Below, piece by piece: positions 1 through 5,209 of a stretch of 5,209 nt of DNA. The position numbers and the translations under genes are program-made. The notes below the pieces were generated by a model. It was not told where the DNA came from, did not search any database, and saw nothing but the letters and a program-made list of their open reading frames with translations. Within the stretch, counting starts at the first letter, position 1, and every line of letters begins with the position of its first letter. The stretch comes from an uncultured Gammaproteobacteria bacterium. GTDB lineage: Bacteria; Pseudomonadota; Gammaproteobacteria; UBA9214. The stretch is taken from positions 1 to 5,209 of the forward strand of contig CAJQPV010000008.1 of the NCBI GenBank assembly GCA_905480305.1, given 5' to 3'.

Positions 1-4
1 CCTA

Positions 5-2032
5 ATGCGATGCAGCAGTCGCTACCTGGCGGCAGTGCTTCTTTTGGCCATGCTGTGGGGTTGTGACACCCCGGTAAAACAGCAAACTACTTACGACATT
101 GAAATTTGGCCGGCGCTCACCAGCGCCGTGAAGGTCGACCCGGTGCTGGAGGCAAAAGTCGCTGCATTGCTTGCCAGCATGACGATAGAGCAAAAAGTTG
201 CGCAGATGATTCAGCCTGAACTGCAGCACTTCAGCGTTGAAGATATGCGTCAATATGGCTTTGGTTCTTTTTTGAGTGGTGGCAACACCTCTCCGGGTCG
301 CGACAAGCACGCTGCACCCGCAGCCTGGCTGGCGCTTGCCGACGCCATGTATGACGCCTCGATGGATTCTACGGAGGACGGCATTTCAATCCCGACCATG
401 TGGGGTATTGACGCCATTCACGGTCATAACAATGTCTTTGGCACTACGATTTTTCCTCATAATATTGGCCTGGGCGCAGCTAATGATCCGGACCTCATGG
501 AAGAGATTGGCCGCGCAACAGCAACAGAGATACTGGCAACCGGAATACAGTGGGCCTTTGCGCCGACCGTCGCGGTACCGCGAGATGATCGTTGGGGTCG
601 CACCTATGAGGGGTTCTCGGAATCCCCTGAAATAGTTGCCGCATACGGTGGCCGGTTGACCGAGGGTCTGCAAGGTGAGGTTGGCAAGGATTTCATGGAT
701 GAAGATCACGTCATCGCCACCACCAAACACTTCCTCGGAGACGGTGGAACAGGAGGTGGCATAGACCGCGGTGATACCCAAATCAGCGAACAGGAGTTAT
801 TCACTTTGCATGCTGCCGGTTATGTAAGTGCTATCCAGGCAGGCGCACAAACGGTGATGGCGTCATTTAACAGCTGGAATGGTAAAAAACTGCACGGCCA
901 TCGGTACTTGCTTACCGATGTATTGAAAAACCGTATGGGTTTCGACGGTATTGTTGTAACCGACTGGAATGCACACAGTAGCGTTGAGGGTTGCGATGAT
1001 TTCAGTTGTGCCGAAGTAATTAACGCCGGCGTCGATATTGTTATGGTACCCGAGCACTGGCAGGAATTTATGCACAACACACTGGGGCAAGTGCAGTCAG
1101 GGCAGATTTCTCAAGCACGAATTGACGATGCGGTTACGCGAATTTTGCGCGTCAAGATGCGTTATGGACTGTTTCACAAGGGGCGCCCCTCAGACGGGGC
1201 ACTGGCCGGCGATTATGAGCTGATCGGGGCGCAAGCGCACAGAGAAATAGCCCGCCAGGCTGTTCGCGAATCGCTGGTGTTATTAAAAAACAAGGCAAAT
1301 ATTCTGCCGCTAGACCGAAAAATCAACGTCCTGGTCGCCGGTGATGGCGCCAATAATATAGGCAAACAAAATGGTGGCTGGAGCTTGTCCTGGCAGGGTA
1401 CCGATAATACCAATGCCGACTTCCCCGGCGCGAGTTCGATATATGACGGCATTAAAGAGAGCGTCGAGGGCGCAGGCGGCAGTGTTCATTTAAGTGAAGA
1501 TGGCAGCTATTCGCAAAAGCCCGATATTGCGATTGTTGTTTTTGGCGAGAACAGCTACGCCGAGTGGCATGGAGATATTGATGATCTTGCATTTGATACT
1601 GCTGGCAAGAAAGACCTGAAATTACTCAAGCGTCTTAACGAGCAGGGCATAGCGGTTGTCTCTGTTTTTATTTCGGGGCGGCCGCTGTGGGTCAACGAAG
1701 AGCTTAATCACTCTGATGCCTTTGTCGCTGCCTGGTTACCCGGCTCGGAAGGAACAGGCATCGCCGAAGTGTTATTTAAAAAAGCAAACGGTGAAATCAA
1801 TTACGACTTCAAGGGCAAGCTCTCGTTTTCCTGGCCCAAATCCAATACTCAATTTTTGCTCAACCATAACGACGACGATTACGATCCCCTGTTCGCTTAT
1901 GGCTTTGGATTGACATACAGCGAGACCGACCCACTGCCTGACAATCTTTCTGAAGAGCCAGCCATCCAGTCAGAAACCGATAAAGTTATTGACCGGGTGT
2001 TGCCGGAATATCCTTTTTACCCGGGCAGGTGA
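5..2032 (+). CDS. GH3 exo-beta-glucosidase / beta-glucan glucohydrolase, lipoprotein
   Basis: A 675-residue family GH3 enzyme, expected to remove terminal beta-glucose from beta-1,3/1,4-linked glucans or oligosaccharides with retention of configuration. The N-terminus is a lipoprotein signal: hydrophobic residues 8-18, lipobox LWGC and lipidated Cys20. The (beta/alpha)8 domain spans about residues 45-390, with the KHF motif (K241-H242) and nucleophile D320 in GIVVTDW. The second alpha/beta sandwich domain spans about 420-640, with the acid/base candidate E520 in YAEWHGD, placed as in barley ExoI and Pseudoalteromonas ExoP. WLPGSEGTGIAEVLF and YGFGLTY close this domain. Only about 35 residues follow, so there is no FnIII domain and no ExoP-type C-terminal domain. 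Asp follows the lipid Cys, which in enteric bacteria keeps lipoproteins in the inner membrane. Only 4 nt precede the ATG, so neither RBS nor promoter is visible; the start rests on the signal peptide. Family assignment is firm; linkage preference is inferred. Confidence 0.95.
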   Translation: MRCSSRYLAAVLLLAMLWGCDTPVKQQTTYDIEIWPALTSAVKVDPVLEAKVAALLASMTIEQKVAQMIQPELQHFSVEDMRQYGFGSFLSGGNTSPGRDKHAAPAAWLALADAMYDASMDSTEDGISIPTMWGIDAIHGHNNVFGTTIFPHNIGLGAANDPDLMEEIGRATATEILATGIQWAFAPTVAVPRDDRWGRTYEGFSESPEIVAAYGGRLTEGLQGEVGKDFMDEDHVIATTKHFLGDGGTGGGIDRGDTQISEQELFTLHAAGYVSAIQAGAQTVMASFNSWNGKKLHGHRYLLTDVLKNRMGFDGIVVTDWNAHSSVEGCDDFSCAEVINAGVDIVMVPEHWQEFMHNTLGQVQSGQISQARIDDAVTRILRVKMRYGLFHKGRPSDGALAGDYELIGAQAHREIARQAVRESLVLLKNKANILPLDRKINVLVAGDGANNIGKQNGGWSLSWQGTDNTNADFPGASSIYDGIKESVEGAGGSVHLSEDGSYSQKPDIAIVVFGENSYAEWHGDIDDLAFDTAGKKDLKLLKRLNEQGIAVVSVFISGRPLWVNEELNHSDAFVAAWLPGSEGTGIAEVLFKKANGEINYDFKGKLSFSWPKSNTQFLLNHNDDDYDPLFAYGFGLTYSETDPLPDNLSEEPAIQSETDKVIDRVLPEYPFYPGR

Positions 2033-2041
2033 AGGGCCAGC

Positions 2042-2184
2042 CATGTTGCCCGTTTCAATGCAGGGCACCGGGCGGCAGTGTTTGGCGAGAACAGCGTGGA
2101 CTGACTTGCCGAGCTGAACACGCGCTTCAGCTGGTCGCTGAATTCGCGGGTAAAGTCAGCGCATTCAAGACGCTGAAAAAGTAA
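2042..2184 (+). pseudogene. possible decayed 3' end of a methyl-accepting chemotaxis protein gene
   Basis: Between the two convergent glycosidase genes, one frame reads ARFNAGHRAAVFGENSVD up to a TGA at 2102. After a shift to another frame, it reads AEHALQLVAEFAGKVSAF and then KTLKK before TAA at 2182-2184. Joined, this resembles the common end of chemotaxis receptors: NAQNAA-VEENS, a few residues, then an L-x-E-x-A-x-x-L-V stretch and a final VSAFK-like tail. Keeping that pattern needs at least one frame change, so no intact gene is present and a relic is the simplest reading. Against it: the match is short, was judged by eye, and no HAMP or core signalling domain lies nearby. The region could also be plain intergenic DNA or a decayed extension of the GH3 gene. 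Confidence 0.33.
2112..2132. repeat. inverted repeat / hairpin in the convergent gap
   Basis: Arms AGCTGAA (2112-2118) and TTCAGCT (2126-2132) pair perfectly over 7 bp around a 7-nt loop, CACGCGC. It lies between two convergent genes, where a bidirectional terminator would be expected. However, no T-run follows on either strand and the stem is only moderately GC-rich, so a standard intrinsic terminator is not supported. It may only slow polymerase or protect mRNA 3' ends, or it may be chance. Confidence 0.35.
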
Positions 2185-2189
2185 CGCGG

Positions 2190-3587
2190 CTAGTTTTCGA
2201 CATGAAATGGCACGTTATGCGCTACGGCTCCGCCTTGTCCATCATAGGCCGTAACAAACAGACGATAGCCACCCTCACTTTGCGGGGCCTTAATGGTTAT
2301 TTTACTGGTTCCCTGTCCAGCTACAATGGCATCGGGAAAAGAAGGCGGGGCAGCTTCCTTATCGCCGCCTTGCTTGCGATCGGTACTTTCTGCACGGATA
2401 TCCCACACATAACGCAGTTCATCACCTTCCCGGTCGACGATATCAACTTCGGCATGGGATTTACTGCCGGCCTTGATACTTTTGAAGGCAAGCGGTGATT
2501 CCAGAGAAATGAGTTTTGGCGTGCGATTTTCCGGCCATGTCCCGGACCATGCATAGGCCATGGCATCCACGCGCGGAGTCCTTTCGCCAGACTTCAAAAA
2601 CATGCCATACCAGGTGGCGGTCGCTTCCTGCTTTTGCCCCCAGTAGAAAACATGGGAGCCCAAATTCCTTCCTTTATTTTCATCACGATCAGTCATGTAA
2701 GTCGTGTAGGTCACTACGGCCTTGGTACTGGGATCAGGTTCTATCGGCGCGCCCCAGCTGGTTGCAGGCTCTTCCCAGGCTCCAGGCAAGCCAAACTCGG
2801 TCAGCATGTAGGGGCCTTTCCAGCCCGCATTGATCAATTCCTGCCCTGAGCCAGCCGCACTGCCGTAGGCATTAACACCCAGAATATCGAGATTGGGGTA
2901 GTACTGCAGGATGCCCTCAACTTTTGACTCCTGAACTCCGGCAATAACTGTCATTACCGGATGATCCTGATCCAGTTCTTTGATGATACCGGCCAGATGG
3001 TTCAATTCCTTCCAGATTGGTACAGGATTCGCTTCGGGCCCAAAGCCTTCCATCTCATTACCCAGACTCCAGACCAACAGTGCGGGATGATCCTTGTATT
3101 TCACCACGGCATCTCGCACCCGTTTTCTCTGAGCTTCAACGCTTGCCGCATTGGAATAGTCGAAGCCATGGCGCTCGTGTTCTACCCAGAAGCCGACGGC
3201 AACTGAAATACCTGCTTCGTGGGCACGATCCAGCAACAGTTTTCCATCAACCACTTCCTCAAGCTGCTCTATGCCCCAGGTTCGAATTGAATTACCTCCA
3301 GATGCTGCAAGTAATTCAAGCTGCTCATGCCCGCCCGCACCCTTTACGAAATAAGGCTCGCCATTACGCATTAGCGTGAAGCTGCCATCAGGATTACTGA
3401 CAACCTCCACCTTGCTACCTGTGGAGGCTGCGGCGGGTTTTTTCGAAGTCGGCGCAGGTGTCGCTACATCCCTGGCAGTCTCCGCAGACGCCGTCAACAC
3501 AGGTGTAAAGAATTGACTACCTGACGCGCTCGCTACATTGGTACCAAGCAAAAGCACAACAATGAAACAGCTTTTTATTCGACACAT
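2190..3587 (-). CDS. secreted clan GH-A glycosidase with GH2-type TIM barrel and C-terminal Ig/PKD-like domain
   Basis: A 465-residue exported protein. Residues 1-22 form a Sec signal peptide (hydrophobic VVLLLGT core, likely cut after VASA). A low-complexity Ala/Pro/Lys/Thr linker covers about 35-58. The catalytic barrel, about 60-350, opens with RNGEPYFVKGAGG, as the TIM-barrel domain of family GH2 does. It has SIRTWG, the acid/base motif WSLGNE (N177-E178), GVNAYG, the nucleophile motif LTEFG (E264) and an aromatic strand VFYWGQ near 313-318. The two-glutamate pattern predicts a retaining clan GH-A enzyme. The N-terminal sugar-binding and Ig-like sandwich domains of classical GH2 are missing. 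Instead, about 357-465 looks like an Ig/PKD/cadherin-type domain (VDREGDELRYVWDI, then YRLFVTAYDGQGG). RBS AGGAG (3594-3598) lies 6 nt before the ATG. It follows the TPR gene by 31 bp in the same direction. The substrate is unknown; a beta-glucan is inferred from the GH3 and sugar-porter neighbours. Hydrolase and transglycosidase activity cannot be told apart here. Confidence 0.85.
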   Translation of the reverse strand: MCRIKSCFIVVLLLGTNVASASGSQFFTPVLTASAETARDVATPAPTSKKPAAASTGSKVEVVSNPDGSFTLMRNGEPYFVKGAGGHEQLELLAASGGNSIRTWGIEQLEEVVDGKLLLDRAHEAGISVAVGFWVEHERHGFDYSNAASVEAQRKRVRDAVVKYKDHPALLVWSLGNEMEGFGPEANPVPIWKELNHLAGIIKELDQDHPVMTVIAGVQESKVEGILQYYPNLDILGVNAYGSAAGSGQELINAGWKGPYMLTEFGLPGAWEEPATSWGAPIEPDPSTKAVVTYTTYMTDRDENKGRNLGSHVFYWGQKQEATATWYGMFLKSGERTPRVDAMAYAWSGTWPENRTPKLISLESPLAFKSIKAGSKSHAEVDIVDREGDELRYVWDIRAESTDRKQGGDKEAAPPSFPDAIVAGQGTSKITIKAPQSEGGYRLFVTAYDGQGGAVAHNVPFHVEN

Positions 3588-3618
3588 GTGCCACTCCTGG
3601 AATTGGAAAATTGTTTCT

Positions 3619-4095
3619 CTAGAAATCGCCTTCCTTTTTAGCTGCCAGTATTATAATTTTCTGCTTGGCCGCAGTGGCCGGAGACCAAAACCAGCCTTTC
3701 GGATCCCAGGCTTGGGCGTAAGAAAACTCCTCCGCGACCACCTTGTAGGCGGCCAGGGCTTCGGCATTCTTGTTTAGTTTCACCAGGGCTTCACCCCTTA
3801 TGAAATAACAGGTGCCTACATCATTCAGCGCCCAATAATCGTGCTCCTTACCCTTCGGCGCTTTTGCCGACAATGAGGCTTGCATCTTCTTTGCTTCCTC
3901 TTCGTAAAGCTCCGAACATTTTTCAGTATACGCCACAGCATCAGCATACTCGCCTGCACCCAGGGCATCCCAGGCTTTCACCATAACGGTGACTGATGTG
4001 TGGTCACCGTAATCCAGCGTATCTCCGCCGGGCTGCTGTGCCATTGCTGTTGCTACAAAACCCAACATTATTAGTAACGATATGATTGTTTTCAT
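3619..4095 (-). CDS. small periplasmic TPR-like protein paired with the glycosidase
   Basis: A 158-residue exported protein of unknown function. It begins MKTIISLLIMLGFVATAMA, a clean Sec signal peptide likely cut before QQPGG, leaving a mature protein of about 139 residues. Two helical-pair segments resemble tetratricopeptide repeats: about 36-70 (AWDALGAGEYADAVAY) and about 88-122 (GEALVKLNKNAEALAAYKVV). Between them is a charged, Lys-rich loop. After the second pair comes an aromatic patch (W130, W135, W137) in AWDPKGWFWSPA, followed by a Lys-rich tail. The frame is open upstream to an ATG at 4179, but the start at 4095 is preferred: it begins at the signal peptide and has a strong RBS 7 nt upstream. 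The gene leads a probable operon with the glycosidase. TPR folds bind proteins, so a partner or assembly role is the natural guess, but nothing in the sequence proves it. Two Cys residues (C60, C96) could form a disulfide. Confidence 0.82.
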   Translation of the reverse strand: MKTIISLLIMLGFVATAMAQQPGGDTLDYGDHTSVTVMVKAWDALGAGEYADAVAYTEKCSELYEEEAKKMQASLSAKAPKGKEHDYWALNDVGTCYFIRGEALVKLNKNAEALAAYKVVAEEFSYAQAWDPKGWFWSPATAAKQKIIILAAKKEGDF

Positions 4096-4101
4096 CAAGA
4101 A

Positions 4102-4109
4102 TCTCCTCT
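4102..4109 (-). promoter_or_regulatory. ribosome binding site that fixes the TPR gene start
   Basis: On the minus strand this reads AGAGGAGA, with GAGGAG at 4108-4103, exactly 7 nt before the ATG at 4095. It marks that ATG as the true start rather than the in-frame ATG at 4179, which would put 28 mostly polar residues in front of a signal peptide. Confidence 0.8.
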
Positions 4110-4131
4110 GAAGGTGAACCGATTGCCCCGT

Positions 4132-4154
4132 GTAAACCAATGTCTCGTGGTTAC
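4132..4154 (-). promoter_or_regulatory. imperfect inverted repeat in the leader of the TPR operon
   Basis: Arms GTAAACCA (4132-4139) and TGGTTAC (4148-4154) pair over 7 bp with one bulged A and an 8-nt loop. The site lies between the predicted promoter and the RBS of the TPR gene, so it could be a repressor operator or a leader hairpin. No known regulator family consensus is recognised in it. Confidence 0.3.
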
Positions 4155-4177
4155 TGAAGAACACACGTAGTGGAATC

Positions 4178-4207
4178 ATTCTAGCAGTGAAATTTTATTA
4201 GTGCCAA
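4178..4207 (-). promoter_or_regulatory. predicted sigma70-type promoter for the TPR-glycosidase operon
   Basis: On the minus strand the -35 box TTGGCA (4207-4202) is separated by 18 bp from the -10 box TAGAAT (4183-4178). A TG one base before the -10 box makes an extended -10 element (TGCTAGAAT). The spacer is A/T-rich. Transcription would start near 4171, giving a leader of about 75 nt before the ATG at 4095. No competing promoter is needed in the 31-bp gap before the glycosidase gene. Confidence 0.6.
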
Positions 4208-4244
4208 CAGGAAAAGACTGTCAGGGCACATTTATCCAGTAGCA

Positions 4245-4259
4245 AGCAGTACATCTGCT
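4245..4259. promoter_or_regulatory. inverted repeat, possible operator
   Basis: AGCAG and CTGCT form perfect 5-bp arms around a 5-nt spacer, TACAT, in the middle of the divergent region and upstream of both genes. Size and place would suit a dimeric repressor such as a LacI- or GntR-type sugar regulator. Short repeats like this also arise by chance, and the sequence matches no consensus I know. Confidence 0.25.
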
Positions 4260-4382
4260 ATACATGCTTTTATTCAGGAGGTGCAAGCACGACGGCCGTA
4301 TTTTGGCTGGCTTGTCTCGAGATGCGTGGGTTATGCTTGCGGTTTTTATCGTATATATCCCATCAGGCGGCGGCGCCGGAAC

Positions 4383-5209
4383 ATGCAAAAAGGAACACAA
4401 TACACGGTTAAGATCGCGCTGATTGCAGCGCTGGGCGGTTTCTTGATGGGCTTTGACGCGTCGGTGATCTCTGGCGTGGTTGGCTTCATAGAGGTCGGTT
4501 TCAGCCTGACGAAGATCCAGCTTGGCTGGTCTGTTGCCTCGCTGACCCTGACCGCGACGCTCGCCATGATGCTGGCCGGACCCTTGAGCGATAAAATTGG
4601 CCGACGTCCGGTACTCAGGATCGCCGCCGTGCTATTTGCCATATCCGCCGTCGCATCCGCACTTGCACCGAACTTCATATCCCTGGTGATCGCACGCATG
4701 CTCGGCGGCTTTGGTGTCGGCGCTGCACTGATCATTGCACCGATGTACATCGCGGAGATCGCCCCGCCGGCACTGCGCGGTCGCATGGTCTCATTCAACC
4801 AGCTCAACATTGTCATCGGTATTTCGGCAGCCTTTTTCAGCAACTATCTGATTCTGAAACTCGGACAAGGGGATCTCGCCTGGGCCGAGAGCTTGCGCCT
4901 TGGTGAGTGGAACTGGCGCTGGATGCTTGGTGTCGAGACGCTGCCGGCCATCCTGTATTTCCTTGCGTTATATTTGATCCCGGAAAGTCCTCGCTGGCTG
5001 GCCATGCGGGGTCGTGAAGACGAGGCACTGCAAATACTGGAGAAAGTTTGCGGACCCGAGCAGGCACGGGCAGACCTTGCGGAAGTACAAAACAGCATTT
5101 CTGCAGAATCCGATCAACAGCGCGGCTCCATCAGGCAACTGTTTCAGCCGGCAATGAAGCTGGTTATGACGATTGGCATTTCTGTGGCAATACTGCAGCA
5201 GATCACCGG
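4383..5209 (+). CDS. sugar porter of the major facilitator superfamily (3' end outside window)
   Basis: The first 275 codons of a sugar-porter family permease (usual length about 450-500), cut by the window edge. These proteins import a monosaccharide across the inner membrane, often with a proton. Visible family marks in order: helix 1 with GGFLMGFDASVISG (18-31); the helix 2-3 loop GPLSDKIGRRP (66-76); helix 4 RMLGGFGVG (105-113); the helix 4-5 loop PMYIAEIAPPALRGR (120-134); WNWRWMLGVE (177-185); PESPRWL (200-206) after helix 6; a hydrophilic central loop to about 255; then helix 7 ending in QQIT at the edge, the QQ-x-x-G sugar-binding motif. The ATG at 4383 is chosen because it puts the usual short lead before helix 1. 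Its RBS is poor, and in-frame GTG codons at 4281 and 4326 would add Arg-rich residues atypical of the family. Glucose or a close relative is inferred from the neighbours. The reading frame shows no break. Confidence 0.93.
   Translation, partial: MQKGTQYTVKIALIAALGGFLMGFDASVISGVVGFIEVGFSLTKIQLGWSVASLTLTATLAMMLAGPLSDKIGRRPVLRIAAVLFAISAVASALAPNFISLVIARMLGGFGVGAALIIAPMYIAEIAPPALRGRMVSFNQLNIVIGISAAFFSNYLILKLGQGDLAWAESLRLGEWNWRWMLGVETLPAILYFLALYLIPESPRWLAMRGREDEALQILEKVCGPEQARADLAEVQNSISAESDQQRGSIRQLFQPAMKLVMTIGISVAILQQIT

Larger units (their letters stand above)
4096..4382. other. divergent control region between the TPR operon and the sugar porter
   Basis: This 287-bp gap separates two divergent transcription units. 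It holds the minus-strand promoter and the leader repeat listed separately, and an inverted repeat at 4245-4259. It also holds an 8-bp palindrome, TCTCGAGA, at 4315-4322, a Shine-Dalgarno-like AGGAGGTG at 4276-4283 with no well-placed start codon, and a GC-rich stretch (palindrome CGGCGCCG at 4371-4378) just before the permease ATG. I could not find a convincing plus-strand -35/-10 pair; A/T-rich TATATA at 4352-4357 is the only -10-like word and lacks a matching -35 box. The arrangement would suit one regulator controlling both directions, but no regulator gene is in the window. Confidence 0.5.

Noticed and set aside
2033..2101. Stop-codon readthrough or selenocysteine at the GH3 TGA (2030-2032)
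   Set aside because: The extension is only 23 codons before another TGA, adds no GH3-like sequence, and no conserved recoding hairpin is visible right after the stop.
2043..2121. Short ORF starting ATG at 2043 in the convergent gap (MLPVSMQGTGRQC...)
   Set aside because: About 25 codons, no RBS at a good distance and no family resemblance; it is in a different frame from the receptor-like segments.
2112..2132. Intrinsic bidirectional terminator
   Set aside because: The 7-bp-arm hairpin is real but has no T-run on either side; listed only as an inverted repeat.
4096..4179. N-terminal extension of the TPR protein to an ATG at 4179
   Set aside because: It would put 28 residues before a clear signal peptide, and the predicted -10 box (4178-4183) overlaps that ATG. 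The ATG at 4095 has a strong RBS at 7 nt.
4281..4382. Earlier GTG starts (4281 and 4326) for the permease
   Set aside because: They add Arg-rich residues (IRRRRRN) not typical of sugar porters, and at 4281 the RBS-like word overlaps the start codon.
4346..4843. 165-codon open frame on the minus strand opposite the permease
   Set aside because: It lies wholly antisense to a clear sugar-porter gene, has an Ala/Ser/Pro/Ile-rich composition expected of a reverse-strand shadow, and no recognisable domain.
1..5209. CRISPR array, tRNA/rRNA, insertion sequence or phage att site
   Set aside because: No regularly spaced repeats, cloverleaf-like segments, transposase or integrase motifs were seen on either strand.

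Overview
The window looks like part of a glycan-use region, probably for beta-glucan, from a Gram-negative bacterium. The gene families suggest a gammaproteobacterium, possibly aquatic; this is inference, because nothing in the window fixes the taxon. Three of the four genes encode exported proteins (one lipoprotein and two Sec-type signal peptides). The fourth is a sugar-porter permease of the major facilitator superfamily. There are no RNA genes, CRISPR arrays, insertion sequences or att sites that I can support.

Layout: (1) 5-2032 (+), a family GH3 exo-beta-glucosidase lipoprotein with both catalytic residues in place. It lacks the extra C-terminal domain of the long ExoP-type enzymes. (2) 2033-2189, a short convergent gap. 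It carries a possible decayed 3' end of a chemotaxis-receptor gene, a 15-nt word shared with the GH3 gene, and a 7-bp-arm hairpin. (3) 3587-2190 (-), a secreted clan GH-A glycosidase with a GH2-type TIM barrel and a C-terminal Ig/PKD-like domain. (4) 4095-3619 (-), a small periplasmic TPR-like protein 31 bp upstream of the glycosidase and surely in its operon, with a good sigma70-like promoter at 4178-4207. (5) 4096-4382, a divergent control region. (6) 4383 to the window edge (+), the sugar-porter permease, cut off after 275 codons.

Working model (inference): the GH2-like enzyme acts on or remodels a beta-glucan in the periplasm or outside the cell, helped by its TPR partner. The lipid-anchored GH3 enzyme releases glucose from oligosaccharides, and the permease imports it. 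The least characterised part is the TPR plus GH2-like gene pair.
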